The notes under the pieces are model-generated. The model saw only the letters and a program-made list of their open reading frames with translations. It did not search any database and was not told the origin of the DNA. Positions 28,944 to 37,609 of a stretch of DNA of 64,000 bases are shown piece by piece; the stretch's first letter is position 1; each line of letters starts with the position of its first letter. Source of the stretch: Prevotella sp. HJM029 (lineage in GTDB: Bacteria > Bacteroidota > Bacteroidia > Bacteroidales > Bacteroidaceae). The position numbers and the translations under genes were made by a program. The stretch lies in the NCBI RefSeq assembly GCF_000599605.1, contig NZ_AZHT01000024.1:1-64000 (forward strand), given 5' to 3'.

Positions 28944-29720
28944 TTATTTTTTCCTTATAAATACAAAAAATGAAATAATGATAAAGAATAGCACACAGGC
29001 TATGTTTACGTATTCGCCTTTCGAAAAGTCTATTATCCCGCTATAAAAACCATAGTTTAATCTCCACACTGTACCATAGGGTATAAGATAGATATAATCT
29101 TTATTTTGAGCAATAATACCAAAAATCGTCATGAAACCAGCAAACCCGATAGGTAAAACAAAACTCTTAAAGATTAAACTAAGATAATATTGCATAATTG
29201 AAACAGCAGAAAGTGCTATAAACAAATATGAGAAATAAGAAGCTATTAGGTTATTAACATTATAACTGGAGAATTCATATCCAGGTAATAACTTATCCAG
29301 AGCAAAACCAGACAGAAGGAAAGCAAGATAACCTATGAGGAAAGAAATAAAGTTAATCTCTAAAAGGAAGACCATTTTGCTCGAATAAATTGTCAGCTTG
29401 CTAATTGGTCTTGTAAAAAGAAGTCTAAATCCATAATTCTTATATTCTACATCGCATAAAGAATAACTCAAAATGGCTGCAAGAATTGGATAAAGCAGAG
29501 CATAGAAGTCGAAGATGTATCTACCCAATACCCATACCCAAGGATTATAATCAAAAGTTATTGTTGGATTATTGACAGCATCAGCATGTTTAAACAAAAC
29601 ATATATATCAACGCATAAAGTCATGAACAAAGGAAATAGCAAGAAAAGCCAAATGGCAATATTAAATCTTAATTTATAGTGTTCACTTTTAAGAATAGTA
29701 AAGAGCGATATTGGTTTCAT
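28944..29720 (-). CDS. ABC-2 permease, lantibiotic-protection type
   Basis: The 258-residue protein has six hydrophobic segments and the sequence style of MutE/EpiE/BcrB-type permeases. It likely forms an exporter with the ATPase encoded just upstream, which overlaps it by four bases (ATGA). Such pairs expel lantibiotics or bacitracin and give immunity to a producer or resistance to a target. Base composition is much more AT-rich than the flanking host genes, which suggests transfer. No lantibiotic precursor or modification gene is seen beside it, but a truncated gene lies immediately upstream of the operon. Confidence 0.75.
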   Translation of the reverse strand: MKPISLFTILKSEHYKLRFNIAIWLFLLFPLFMTLCVDIYVLFKHADAVNNPTITFDYNPWVWVLGRYIFDFYALLYPILAAILSYSLCDVEYKNYGFRLLFTRPISKLTIYSSKMVFLLEINFISFLIGYLAFLLSGFALDKLLPGYEFSSYNVNNLIASYFSYLFIALSAVSIMQYYLSLIFKSFVLPIGFAGFMTIFGIIAQNKDYIYLIPYGTVWRLNYGFYSGIIDFSKGEYVNIACVLFFIIISFFVFIRKK

Positions 29721-30619
29721 AAGTCGGTTTTTATTAGATGAAGGAATACAGACTCCAAATTTTCTTGGTATGTATCTGCAAATAAAATTTGAATGTGGTT
29801 TTGTTGCATTAATTTTTTTAAACTGTCAAAGGAACCATCTTGCTCTATTTCTATGATAAGCGTTCCATCAGAAATCCTTTTTGTGGGAATCAAGTGTTCT
29901 TTACATATCTCCATGCATCGTTCCGGTTGGTCTATATGTATTAAATAAGATTGCTTTTTCTGATTGAGGAGACTGTTAATTTCTCCTTGAAACAATAATC
30001 TTTTATTATTTAATATTCCGACATGTGTGCATATTTTCTCCATTTCAGCTAAGATATGTCCTGAAATGAAAATAGTTTTTCCTTCACTTTTAAGTTTGAG
30101 CATTAGCTCTCTCATTTCAAAAACACCTTGAGGATCTAGTCCATTGAGTGGTTCGTCAAGAATGAGTAATTTAGGATTATGAAACATTGCCATCGCAATT
30201 CCCAAGCGTTGTTTCATTCCTGTAGAATATTTTCTAACTTTTTTGTCTTTATCTTTAGTCAAATTCACAAGCTCTAGAACCTCTTGAATGCGTTTTTGTC
30301 CACAATGATATAGTATATCCAAATAGTTTAGGTTCTCATAGGCACTCAAATCTGCATAGAAGAATGGATGTTCAATCAAGCATCCTATATTTTGAAGGAT
30401 ATGCAATCTGTTGGAATGAAATTCTTTTTTATTGAAAAATACCGTATTTATTTTAGTTTGCTCCAATCCTAAAAGTATCTTTATCGTAGTTGATTTACCC
30501 TCTCCATTCTTGCCTAAGTATCCATAAATGGAACCTTCTGGAATCTTCAAGTTAATGTCTTCTAATACAGAATGATTTCTGTAGTTAAAAGTGAGATGGT
30601 TAGTTTCAAGTATATTCAT
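29717..30619 (-). CDS. ABC transporter ATP-binding protein, lantibiotic-protection/BcrA type
   Basis: The 300-residue ATPase has Walker A GKNGEGKST, the signature YSTGMKQR, Walker B LLILDEP and a C-terminal domain typical of BcrA/MutF-like exporters. The final glutamate in the Walker B set is present, so hydrolysis is expected. I chose the ATG at 30619 (MNILETN); a GTG three codons upstream is an alternative. It is translationally coupled to the permease. The genes lie between two IS982 copies and may have been captured with them. Confidence 0.85.
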   Translation of the reverse strand: MNILETNHLTFNYRNHSVLEDINLKIPEGSIYGYLGKNGEGKSTTIKILLGLEQTKINTVFFNKKEFHSNRLHILQNIGCLIEHPFFYADLSAYENLNYLDILYHCGQKRIQEVLELVNLTKDKDKKVRKYSTGMKQRLGIAMAMFHNPKLLILDEPLNGLDPQGVFEMRELMLKLKSEGKTIFISGHILAEMEKICTHVGILNNKRLLFQGEINSLLNQKKQSYLIHIDQPERCMEICKEHLIPTKRISDGTLIIEIEQDGSFDSLKKLMQQNHIQILFADTYQENLESVFLHLIKTDL

Positions 30620-30640
30620 AATCAACACTTTCTTTTAAAA

Positions 30641-30802
30641 TTATTCGTATTTAAATGATTTAATATAATCCTGTAGCTCTTCTTTAGAACTATTTGATAT
30701 TCTATATAATTCATTGGAAGATATCTGATGAAATATTTTTGGTCGGAAAGAACTATTTTCTTTTCTCGGATGACATAAATGGAATAAAGGAGTATCAACC
30801 AT
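30641..30802 (-). pseudogene. C-terminal remnant of a gene cut by IS982
   Basis: On the minus strand an open frame of 53 codons starts at 30802, 8 bp inside the flank of the IS982 terminal repeat. It runs in frame from the IS edge and ends at 30641, just before the ABC ATPase. The residues, such as TPLFHLCHPRKENSSFR, SSKEELQDYIKSF and the final KYE, look like a real C-terminus. They resemble the ends of family-2 glycosyltransferases found in Bacteroidota peptide clusters, but this is a weak guess. It likely belonged to the same operon as the exporter and lost its 5' part to the IS insertion. Confidence 0.45.
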
Positions 30803-30915
30803 ATATATATTAACGTGAGTTCGACGAATTATAAGTGTCTATAAAATTGGTAATTAGCGAAATTTCTTGTAACTTTAAGGAGCTAATATACAAATAGCTA
30901 CAAACAAAAATCGCT

Positions 30916-30978
30916 ATGATCACCGAGGACAAAGTTACTGAAAATCGCTGTAATATTTGCAGGAAATCGGAAGTTTAA
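30916..30978 (+). pseudogene. 5' end of the IS982 transposase gene, interrupted
   Basis: ATG at 30916 begins MITEDKVTE, the usual N-terminus of Bacteroides/Prevotella IS982 transposases. After the 16-bp repeat at 30930-30945 the frame runs into foreign sequence and stops at 30978. The rest of the gene lies after 38592. Confidence 0.85.
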
Positions 30979-31024
30979 CGCAATTCGGCTTGATTATTAG
31001 GGCTATACGGTGTAAATCGCAGCA

Positions 31025-31061
31025 AATCCGCCACCTGCCACGAGGCAGGAAAATGCGGATT
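31025..31061. repeat. Two-part hairpin near the left end of the mobilizable element
   Basis: AATCCGC (31025-31031) pairs with GCGGATT (31055-31061), and inside CCTGCC (31034-31039) pairs with GGCAGG (31044-31049) around a 4-base loop. It lies between the left att repeat and the integrase and may be part of the recombination or control region. Confidence 0.6.
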
Positions 31062-31079
31062 ATTGAAACAGAAATGTTT

Positions 31080-31092
31080 TCAAATCGTTACC
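31080..31092 (+). repeat. Subterminal direct repeat, left copy
   Basis: CAAATCGTTACCC occurs at 31080-31092 and again at 38523-38535, each inside the element and within 150 bp of its ends. This fits integrase or excisionase arm-binding sites. Confidence 0.5.
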
Positions 31093-31235
31093 CGAAAGCA
31101 GGATAATTACCTCCGCTAAAGAGGAGAAAAACAGCGGTTTTCCGTGCATCCGTTGCTGTTGCTCTATTGCTCTATATTTTGCATAGCAGGGTTAGGCTCT
31201 TTCATGTTTAATTTTGCAACCAAAAAGAAAAGACA

Positions 31236-32459
31236 ATGGCAAGAAGCACATTCAAGGTGCTGTTCTATGTGAACGGCAGCAAGGAGAAAGACGGCATCGT
31301 CCCCATCATGGGACGGGTTACAATCAACGGCACGGTGGCTCAGTTCAGCTGCAAGCGCACCATCCCAAAGGAGTTGTGGGATGTGAAAGGCAACAGGGCG
31401 AAAGGCAAGAGCAGGGAAGCCATCGCCACCAACCTCTCGCTCGACAACATCAAGGCGCAAATCATCAAGCACTATCAGCGTCTTTCCGACCGTGAGGCGT
31501 TCGTCACGGCGGAGATGGTGCGCAACGCCTATCAGGGGCTGGGCAGCGAGTACGACACCCTGATGAAAGCGTTCGACAGGGACTGCGCCTCTCTGTTCAA
31601 GCGTGTGGGTAAGGACAGGAGCATGGGAACATACAAGGTGATGCTCAGGGCGAGGAACAACACGGCGAGGTTTATCCGCCACAAGTACAACCGCAGCGAC
31701 ATGTCGATGCTGGAACTCACCCCCGACTTCATCAGGGACTTCGCCGTGTACCTCAGCACGGTGAAAGGAAACAGGAACGCCACGATATGGATAAACTGCA
31801 TGTGGCTCAAAGGCGTGGTGATGCGTGCGCACTTCAACGGCAAGATACCGAGAAACCCGTTCGCGCAGTTTCATATCAGCCCGAACACGAAGGAGCGTGC
31901 GTTCCTCACGGAGGACGAGTTGAAGACACTGGTTTCGCACGAGTTCAAGGACAGCCATTCCGCCTTCGTGCGTGATTTGTTTGTCTTCGCCTCCTTCACC
32001 GCCCTTTCCTTCGTGGACTTGAAGGAACTCACCACCGATGAGATTGTGGAGGTGAACGGCGAGAAGTGGATACTTGCAAAAAGGCACAAGACACAGGTGC
32101 CGTACCAAGTGAAACTGCTCGATATACCCTTGCAAATCATCGACAGATACCGACCGTTCCAGAAGGACAACTCCATATTCGGGGACATCAACTACTGGAC
32201 GGTCTGCAAGAAGCTCAAAAAAGTCATCAGCGAGTGCGGGATAACAAAGGACATCTCCTTCCATTGCGCAAGGCACGGCTTTGCGACATTGGCTCTGAGC
32301 AAGGGCATGCCGATTGAGAGCGTGAGCCGTGTACTCGGACACACGAACATCGTAACCACACAACTCTATGCGAAGATAACCACCGAGAAACTCGACACCG
32401 ACCTCTCCATGCTCGGCAGCAAGCTCAACGCCTCATTTGGCAATATTAAGATGGCATGA
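31236..32459 (+). CDS. Tyrosine recombinase (integrase) of the mobilizable element
   Basis: The protein has 407 residues with an N-terminal arm-binding domain (about 1-95), a SAM-like core-binding domain (about 105-210) and a catalytic domain. His343 and Arg346 (FHCARHGFAT), His369 (LGHT) and Tyr378 (QLYAK) are in place. In the first box the usual Arg is replaced by Ser258 (FTALSFVDL), as described for the CTnDOT integrase. It would insert and excise the element at the AAAGTTAC-type core. Its stop overlaps the next start (ATGA), so the next protein is co-translated. The gene is more GC-rich than the ABC genes nearby. Confidence 0.93.
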   Translation: MARSTFKVLFYVNGSKEKDGIVPIMGRVTINGTVAQFSCKRTIPKELWDVKGNRAKGKSREAIATNLSLDNIKAQIIKHYQRLSDREAFVTAEMVRNAYQGLGSEYDTLMKAFDRDCASLFKRVGKDRSMGTYKVMLRARNNTARFIRHKYNRSDMSMLELTPDFIRDFAVYLSTVKGNRNATIWINCMWLKGVVMRAHFNGKIPRNPFAQFHISPNTKERAFLTEDELKTLVSHEFKDSHSAFVRDLFVFASFTALSFVDLKELTTDEIVEVNGEKWILAKRHKTQVPYQVKLLDIPLQIIDRYRPFQKDNSIFGDINYWTVCKKLKKVISECGITKDISFHCARHGFATLALSKGMPIESVSRVLGHTNIVTTQLYAKITTEKLDTDLSMLGSKLNASFGNIKMA

Positions 32460-32845
32460 CAATGAAAGGGAAAGACATAAGCAGCAATGCCCGTCGAATA
32501 ATCACGATAGACGAGCACGGGAACATCGTCATACCCAACGGCGAAATATGGATGGGCGAGTTTGAGATTGCCGACCTGTTTGGCGTGTTCGGACATACCA
32601 TCCACACGCTGGTCAAGAAGATATACAGGGATGGACTGCTGCACCCCTGCACGGCAGAGAGGAACATCAGGGTGGCGGAGGGTCGCTGGCTTGATGCGTA
32701 CAGCCTTGAAATGGTCATAGCCCTTGCGTTCCGTATCAGGTCGCAAAGGGCAAAAAGGCTTTGGGAGCATGTCATCGCAATGCTGAACGAACGGCACGAA
32801 AGGTTTGTCATGCTCCTTCCTGCACGGGCAGGCAGTCCCTGCTGA
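32456..32845 (+). CDS. Small accessory protein of the element, RhuM/KilA-like C-terminal pattern
   Basis: The protein has 129 residues. The central part (about 31-75) looks like a helix-turn-helix, and the stretch AYSLEMVIALAFRIRSQRAK near residue 82 resembles RhuM-type and phage-antirepressor-like proteins. It overlaps the integrase stop by four bases. An excision factor or regulator is plausible by position, but neither is shown. The gene is followed by a terminator. Confidence 0.5.
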   Translation: MTMKGKDISSNARRIITIDEHGNIVIPNGEIWMGEFEIADLFGVFGHTIHTLVKKIYRDGLLHPCTAERNIRVAEGRWLDAYSLEMVIALAFRIRSQRAKRLWEHVIAMLNERHERFVMLLPARAGSPC

Positions 32846-32868
32846 AACGCCTTGACAGAGGTTTATAG

Positions 32869-32915
32869 AGGTTTATCCCCTTGTGTCGATGGGGGAAATA
32901 AACCTTTTTCTTTTT
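32869..32915 (+). terminator. Terminator after the integrase operon
   Basis: AGGTTTAT-CCCC (32869-32880) pairs with GGGG...ATAAACCT (32891-32905) with a small internal loop, then a T-rich run. It closes the integrase-accessory transcript. Confidence 0.8.
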
Positions 32916-33270
32916 GGGTGGTTGAAGGGCAGGGATAACAGTTAGGGACGAGTCGTATAGGACTGCCGAGAAAAGAAAAACATACCGAACACAACTTCTT
33001 TTATTTTGATGAATTGATGAATATTGATATAATATGATTGAATATCAAGCGATTGCAAGTTCATCAACATATCATCAGACGCTTGCGAACGATGAAAGAA
33101 AAAGGCATTTTCCCTTTTTCAGCAACCCTCGACAAATCCTGCAAAATTATCCTCCTGTTCCCCTCAATTATTGCTCCGCACCTCCCTGCTTTCCCCTGTT
33201 TTTATTCCATTCCGTTTTTCTTTCACCGTTCCGCGCCATTCTTCACAAGTAGTTTTCCGAACGATGTCCG
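32916..33270. other. Gap before the primase gene, with repeat and AT-rich tract
   Basis: No convincing gene is present; the frames at 33034-33304 are of low-complexity composition. The tract 33005-33055 is AT-rich with TGATGAATTGATGAAT at 33007-33022, which recurs inverted at 34658-34673. This could be a replication or control region for the element's primase. Confidence 0.4.
33007..33022 (+). repeat. 16-bp inverted repeat flanking the primase gene, left copy
   Basis: TGATGAATTGATGAAT is the exact reverse complement of 34658-34673. The pair flanks the primase-helicase gene. It may be a binding site for a replication or control protein. Confidence 0.5.
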
Positions 33271-33278
33271 TAACTTTG
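33271..33278 (+). promoter_or_regulatory. -7 box before the primase-helicase gene
   Basis: TAACTTTG at 33271-33278 fits TAnnTTTG and lies 37 bp before the chosen ATG at 33316. The -33 element is poor. Confidence 0.5.
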
Positions 33279-33315
33279 CACGATGCTATATATCAACCAT
33301 TTAAGCAAGAAAGAA

Positions 33316-34563
33316 ATGGATAAGAAAAACAATGACGGGCTGCTGGAAGATATGCCCGAAAAAAGAAAAAAGGACGGGGCTTTCGTCCGTGTGGGCACAA
33401 CGCTCTACAAACTTGCAGACATGCCTCTTGTCGGAGGCGGTTTTGTAAGGAAGCGCATCGTGTGGAACAACGAGACGCTCCGTCAGGACTACGGCAGGGA
33501 CTATCTGGCGACCGTCCCGAAGTATGACGGTTTTTGCACCGTCCCCGACCATGTGAACTATCAGCCCGTAGTAGGCAGTTTCCTCAACCTCTACGAGCCG
33601 ACGGGGCATCATCCGAAGCAAGGTGTGTTTCCCCATATCGAGGCATTGGCAAGGCACATCTTCGGGGAGCAGTACGAACTTGGCATGGACTACCTGCAAC
33701 TACTCTACCTGCAGCCCATAGAGAAACTGCCCATCCTGCTGCTCGTATCAGAGGAGCGCAACACGGGCAAGAGCACGTTCCTCAACTTCCTCAAAGCCCT
33801 CTTCGGGGGCAATGTAACCTTCAACACCAACGAGGACTTCCGAAGTCAGTTCAACTCGGACTGGGCAGGGAAACTGCTCATCCTCGTGGACGAGGTGCTT
33901 CTCGACCGCAGGGAGGACAGCGAGCGGCTCAAGAACCTCAGCACCACCCTTTCCTACAAGGTGGAGGCGAAGGGCAAGGACAGGGATGAGATTTCATTCT
34001 TCGCCAAGTTCGTACTATGCTCCAACAACGAACGTCTACCCGTCATAATCGACACAGGAGAGACACGCTATTGGGTGAGGAAGGTGGGGAGGATAGAAAA
34101 GGACGACACGGACTTCCTGCAAAGGGTAAAGGAGGAAATACCCGCCTTCCTCTATTTTCTCCAGCACCGCACGCTCTCCACGAAGAAAGAGAGCCGCATG
34201 TGGTTCAGTCCCGAACTCATCCACACGCAAGCCCTGAGCAGGATTATACGGAGCAACCGTAACAGGACGGAGGTGGAGATGGCGGAAACCTGCCTTGAAG
34301 TCATGGACTGCATGAAAGCGTCCGCTTTCTCTTTCTGCATCAACGACATGCTCCTTCTGCTGAACTGCGCAGGCTGCAGGACGGACAGGACGCAGGTAAG
34401 GCGTATCGTGCAGGATATATGGAAACTCACTCCTGCCGAAAACACGCTCACCTATACGACCTGCCAGCCGAGCTATGACAACATGCGCCCATATACGGAG
34501 ATTAGGCGCACGGGGCGTTTTTACACCATCGGCAGGAAGCAGTTGGAGGAAATGCAGGGATAG
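33316..34563 (+). CDS. Primase-helicase family protein of the mobilizable element
   Basis: The protein has 415 residues. A superfamily-3-like helicase core has Walker A ERNTGKSTFLNF (about residues 147-158) and Walker B KLLILVDEV, followed by the sensor-like FVLCSNNE segment. This matches the DUF5906/VapE-like group carried by many Bacteroides mobilizable elements, where they may help the excised circle replicate. I chose the ATG at 33316 (MDKKNND), since the -7 box at 33271 leaves no room for the longer upstream frame. No separate replication initiator is seen. Confidence 0.8.
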   Translation: MDKKNNDGLLEDMPEKRKKDGAFVRVGTTLYKLADMPLVGGGFVRKRIVWNNETLRQDYGRDYLATVPKYDGFCTVPDHVNYQPVVGSFLNLYEPTGHHPKQGVFPHIEALARHIFGEQYELGMDYLQLLYLQPIEKLPILLLVSEERNTGKSTFLNFLKALFGGNVTFNTNEDFRSQFNSDWAGKLLILVDEVLLDRREDSERLKNLSTTLSYKVEAKGKDRDEISFFAKFVLCSNNERLPVIIDTGETRYWVRKVGRIEKDDTDFLQRVKEEIPAFLYFLQHRTLSTKKESRMWFSPELIHTQALSRIIRSNRNRTEVEMAETCLEVMDCMKASAFSFCINDMLLLLNCAGCRTDRTQVRRIVQDIWKLTPAENTLTYTTCQPSYDNMRPYTEIRRTGRFYTIGRKQLEEMQG

Positions 34564-34657
34564 AGGAATCGGAAATGATGAAACTCCACTTTGACAAGCG
34601 GCTTGATGAGGGCATGATGAAAGCATATTATGTTGATTTCCAGATTATTGGAACGAC

Positions 34658-34673
34658 ATTCATCAATTCATCA
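34658..34673 (-). repeat. 16-bp inverted repeat flanking the primase gene, right copy
   Basis: ATTCATCAATTCATCA is the reverse complement of 33007-33022. Confidence 0.5.
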
Positions 34674-35211
34674 GAATTTTCATCACTCCGACTTCGGTGG
34701 GAAACGGCAGTGGCATTACAGGCTGAAACGGAACAGGCAAGACACGCTGATATAAGCAACAGAAAAAGGCAGTCACGGCAAGCCGTGCATTCTGTATTTC
34801 CAAGCATGCAGGGTATTCAGATATTCGGGTGCAGTCCAAGTATGCCTTCGGAGAAACAAGTCCAATCGGCAGCACCGATGGAGAAACCGTGGGGACTTCA
34901 GGTTATAAGGGAAAGAAGTGGCAGGGGCAAATGCCCACGTGGTAAGCACGGTACGGATATTTTCAAAAGAGAAAATACCGTAGCTCATTAGGGGATTTTC
35001 CTCACGCTTCACTCCGTGTCCGCTGAAAATCTCCCAATAAGCCAACGGGGTTGCACCCCTCTGGACACCCCTGCCGAGCCTGTCGGCATAAAGAAACGAG
35101 CAAGCCGAAAGGAAGTCTTTCCTCCTTTCAACGATTGTCCACCGACCGTATCTAAGGACATCAAGGCAACGAAAACAAGATAATGACAACATCTAAAAAA
35201 GACAAAAGGAT
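34674..35211. other. Gap before the relaxase gene, probable oriT region
   Basis: A 138-codon frame (34575-34991) is open, but I recognise no family and the protein looks like a chance frame. The part 35040-35140 has several hairpins: GGGGT/ACCCC (35048-35060), TGCCGA/TCGGCA (about 35072-35089) and GAAAG/CTTTC (about 35108-35122). Mobilizable elements of this kind carry oriT directly upstream of the relaxase gene. Confidence 0.4.
35046..35125 (+). other. Putative oriT
   Basis: Three neighbouring hairpins lie about 90-165 bp before the MobV gene: GGGGT-TGC-ACCCC, TGCCGA-gcctg-TCGGCA and GAAAG-gaagt-CTTTC. Position and hairpin density fit an origin of transfer; the nick site is not identified. 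Confidence 0.45.
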
Positions 35212-36573
35212 ATGGGATATTGCGTATTGCATTTGGAAAAGGCAAAGGGAGCCGACAGCGGAATGTCGGCTCACATCGAGCGCACCATCGTGCCGAAGAA
35301 CATAGACCCTACGAGAACGCACCTCAACCGTGAGTTAATCAGGTTTCCCGACGGTGTGTGCAACCGCACGGCTGCCATACGCCACCGCCTTGACACGGCA
35401 GGGCTGAAACGCAAGATAGGGAAGAACCAAGTACAGGCAATCCGCATCGTGCTGAGCGGAACGCACGAGGATATGGAACGAATGGAAAACGAAAGGAGGC
35501 TCGGAGAGTGGTGCGATGACAGCGTGGCGTGGCTGAGAGAGACCTACGGGGCGGACAACCTCGTGTCGGCAGTCCTGCACATGGACGAGGAAACACCGCA
35601 CATCCATGCCACCGTAGTGCCGATAGTGCAGGGTGAGCGCAGGAAGCAGAAAAAGGAAGAGAAGGCAAAGCGCAGGTACAGGACGAAAGCGACAGCCCCA
35701 CGCCTCTGCGCAGACGAGGTGATGAGCCGTGCCAACCTCATCAGGTATCAGGACACCTACGCCGAACACATGGCGAAGTACGAGCTGAAAAGGGGTGTCA
35801 GGGGCTCGACAGCCAAGCACCTCTCCACGCATGAGTATTACCGCAATCTCATCACGCAGGGCGAGGACATACAGGAGAACATCGCCAACCTGCTGGCAAG
35901 GGAGGCGGAAGCACGGTGCATCATCGAGGAGGCGGAGCAAGCCAAAATGGAACTCGCACGCATCAAGGCGGAGAAAAAAACGGTGGAACTGAAAAACTCA
36001 GCTACCAAGACCGCCACAGCAGCACTCAACGGCATCAACTCCCTGTTGGGCGGTAATAAAGTGAGCAGGCTTGAAAGCGAGAACAGGCAGTTGCATGGTG
36101 AGGTGGCGGAACTGAAAGAGAGCATCGGACAGATGCGCACGGATATGCAGAAAATGAAAGAAAGCCACGTCGCCGAGCGGTTGCGGGCATCGGAGCAGCA
36201 TCAGCGTGAAATCGGCAATCTCAGGCGCATCATCGACAAGGCAAAGGAATGGTTTCCCATGCTTGCCGAGTTTTTCCGTATTGAAAGGCTTTGCCGTTCG
36301 GTCGGATTGTCAGAGAGACACACGGACGAACTCCTGCAAGGCAAAGTACTCGTTGTTACGGGGAAACTGCATTCTGATGAGTACAGGCGTTCGTTCGCCG
36401 TTGAGAAGGCACGCTTGCAGGTGGGCAGGGAGGAAAGGGATGGCAAGACCGTACTCGACCTGCTCGTGGACAGAGTGCCGATTGCCCGTTGGTTTAAGGA
36501 GCAGTGGGAGAAATTCAGACATTTGTCCGTCCATTCCTCCCAAGAGAACAGGAGCAAGGGAGTGAGGCTGTAA
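35212..36573 (+). CDS. MobV-family relaxase
   Basis: The protein has 453 residues. Motif I is HIERT near residue 21. Motif III is HMDEETPHIHATVVP, with Asp125, Glu126, His130 and His132 forming the metal/catalytic set of the Pre/MobV class. The C-terminal half (about 230-350) is a long coiled coil with Leu/Glu/Lys repeats, then a basic tail. It would nick oriT and lead single-strand transfer using a helper's secretion system. The start at 35212 (MGYCVLHLEKAKG) is the usual family opening. Confidence 0.93.
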   Translation: MGYCVLHLEKAKGADSGMSAHIERTIVPKNIDPTRTHLNRELIRFPDGVCNRTAAIRHRLDTAGLKRKIGKNQVQAIRIVLSGTHEDMERMENERRLGEWCDDSVAWLRETYGADNLVSAVLHMDEETPHIHATVVPIVQGERRKQKKEEKAKRRYRTKATAPRLCADEVMSRANLIRYQDTYAEHMAKYELKRGVRGSTAKHLSTHEYYRNLITQGEDIQENIANLLAREAEARCIIEEAEQAKMELARIKAEKKTVELKNSATKTATAALNGINSLLGGNKVSRLESENRQLHGEVAELKESIGQMRTDMQKMKESHVAERLRASEQHQREIGNLRRIIDKAKEWFPMLAEFFRIERLCRSVGLSERHTDELLQGKVLVVTGKLHSDEYRRSFAVEKARLQVGREERDGKTVLDLLVDRVPIARWFKEQWEKFRHLSVHSSQENRSKGVRL

Positions 36574-36609
36574 CCGTGCCTCCGCATGCTCCACTTCCTT
36601 TCCTGCATC

Positions 36610-37398
36610 TCACTCCATGACTTTCTCAGGCAAGGTTGCTTCCTTATAAGTCATTTCCGCCATGATATGCTCTTCCATGTCGTGTTCGTCAAGAAAGACG
36701 GGACAGATGAATTTCTCTTCATTCGGAAGAAGTCCGAGCCTGCCTAATCTCCCGAGTTTTTCCAAAGCCTCTTTCTTGTTTTTCCCTGTCAAGGTGAAAT
36801 CACGGACAATTCCCTGTTTCTTGCTTTGCAGGCGCAAGTTCGTCGGAACGCCGTCTTTCATGACAATCTCATATACGCCCGAGAGAACGGCAGGACTGAC
36901 ATACCGATAGAGAGTGGGCTTGTAACGGCACAGATAAAAAGAATGCGCTGCGTTCTGGACAAGGAAAAGTCCCGAAACTCCGCTTCCTATTGACCATACA
37001 GGGTCTGAGCCTTCGTGAATTTCCAGTAACAGATAAGGCGGGAGGACTTTAACGGTCAGTTGCTGTCTTTCCTTTGTGAGGTTGTCGGTCAGTGAGACCT
37101 GAAATTCTCCCACTTGCAGGGCTTGGATTGAAAGAACACCTACATGCCCTGCCTGTTCGGGAGTTCTCGCATAGGCAATTCTAGCATAGTCCTTAAACGC
37201 ATTGGAATTGCTTATCTGCAAGTCTCCACTGCCACTCGTGATGAACACACGGAGCGTAGAGCCTTGCATGATTTCCCTATAAGGTTTATCCAATTGAAAA
37301 GAAGATTTCCTGTCCTCGTCTTGGGGATTGGAACAGGACGCGCATGCCAGCAGGAATGCCAAGAACAATAAAACAAAACAAGTTTTACGGTGTGCCAT
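36610..37398 (-). CDS. Lipoprotein of unknown function carried by the element
   Basis: The protein has 262 residues. The signal peptide ends in LLACASC, so Cys19 or Cys22 is the likely lipid site. The rest is beta-rich, with several SGSGDL/QVSLTDNL-like strand segments, and has no motif I recognise. I chose the ATG at 37398 for its signal peptide. It is convergent with the relaxase gene and divergent from the methyltransferase gene. It is cargo, perhaps for surface change or exclusion, but no function can be given. Confidence 0.65.
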   Translation of the reverse strand: MAHRKTCFVLLFLAFLLACASCSNPQDEDRKSSFQLDKPYREIMQGSTLRVFITSGSGDLQISNSNAFKDYARIAYARTPEQAGHVGVLSIQALQVGEFQVSLTDNLTKERQQLTVKVLPPYLLLEIHEGSDPVWSIGSGVSGLFLVQNAAHSFYLCRYKPTLYRYVSPAVLSGVYEIVMKDGVPTNLRLQSKKQGIVRDFTLTGKNKKEALEKLGRLGRLGLLPNEEKFICPVFLDEHDMEEHIMAEMTYKEATLPEKVME

Positions 37399-37571
37399 AT
37401 TTACATCTTTTTTAGTCGTACCTCGCAAATATACGAATTTTCCCGCCATTCCGCAAACGAAAGAGCGGAAACTTTGGGTTGCACTCGTCCATATCGCATT
37501 GCCATATAATCATTTATAGGTATTTTTCATGGTAACGAATGAAACATGCGGTCTTATTCCATGATTATTGC

Positions 37572-37579
37572 TACCTTTG
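37572..37579 (+). promoter_or_regulatory. -7 box before the methyltransferase gene
   Basis: TACCTTTG at 37572-37579 fits TAnnTTTG and lies 30 bp before the ATG at 37610. The -33 element is not clear. Confidence 0.5.
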
Positions 37580-37609
37580 TCGTTGAAACCATAACACCCC
37601 TAAAATAAG

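Noticed and set aside
31164-32363. Long open frame on the minus strand, 399 codons
   Set aside because: It lies opposite the integrase gene, which has all the family motifs. The translation is His/Arg/Val-rich with no domain pattern, a shadow from GC-rich codon use.
33034-33304. Two overlapping small frames before the primase gene
   Set aside because: They share the same DNA in two frames, have low-complexity Phe/Pro/Ser composition and overlap the likely promoter region.
34036-34626. 196-codon minus-strand frame
   Set aside because: Shadow of the primase-helicase gene.
34575-34991. 138-codon frame between the primase and relaxase genes
   Set aside because: It has no recognised family, odd composition and overlap with the inverted repeat and probable oriT region. 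It may be real, but I cannot support it.
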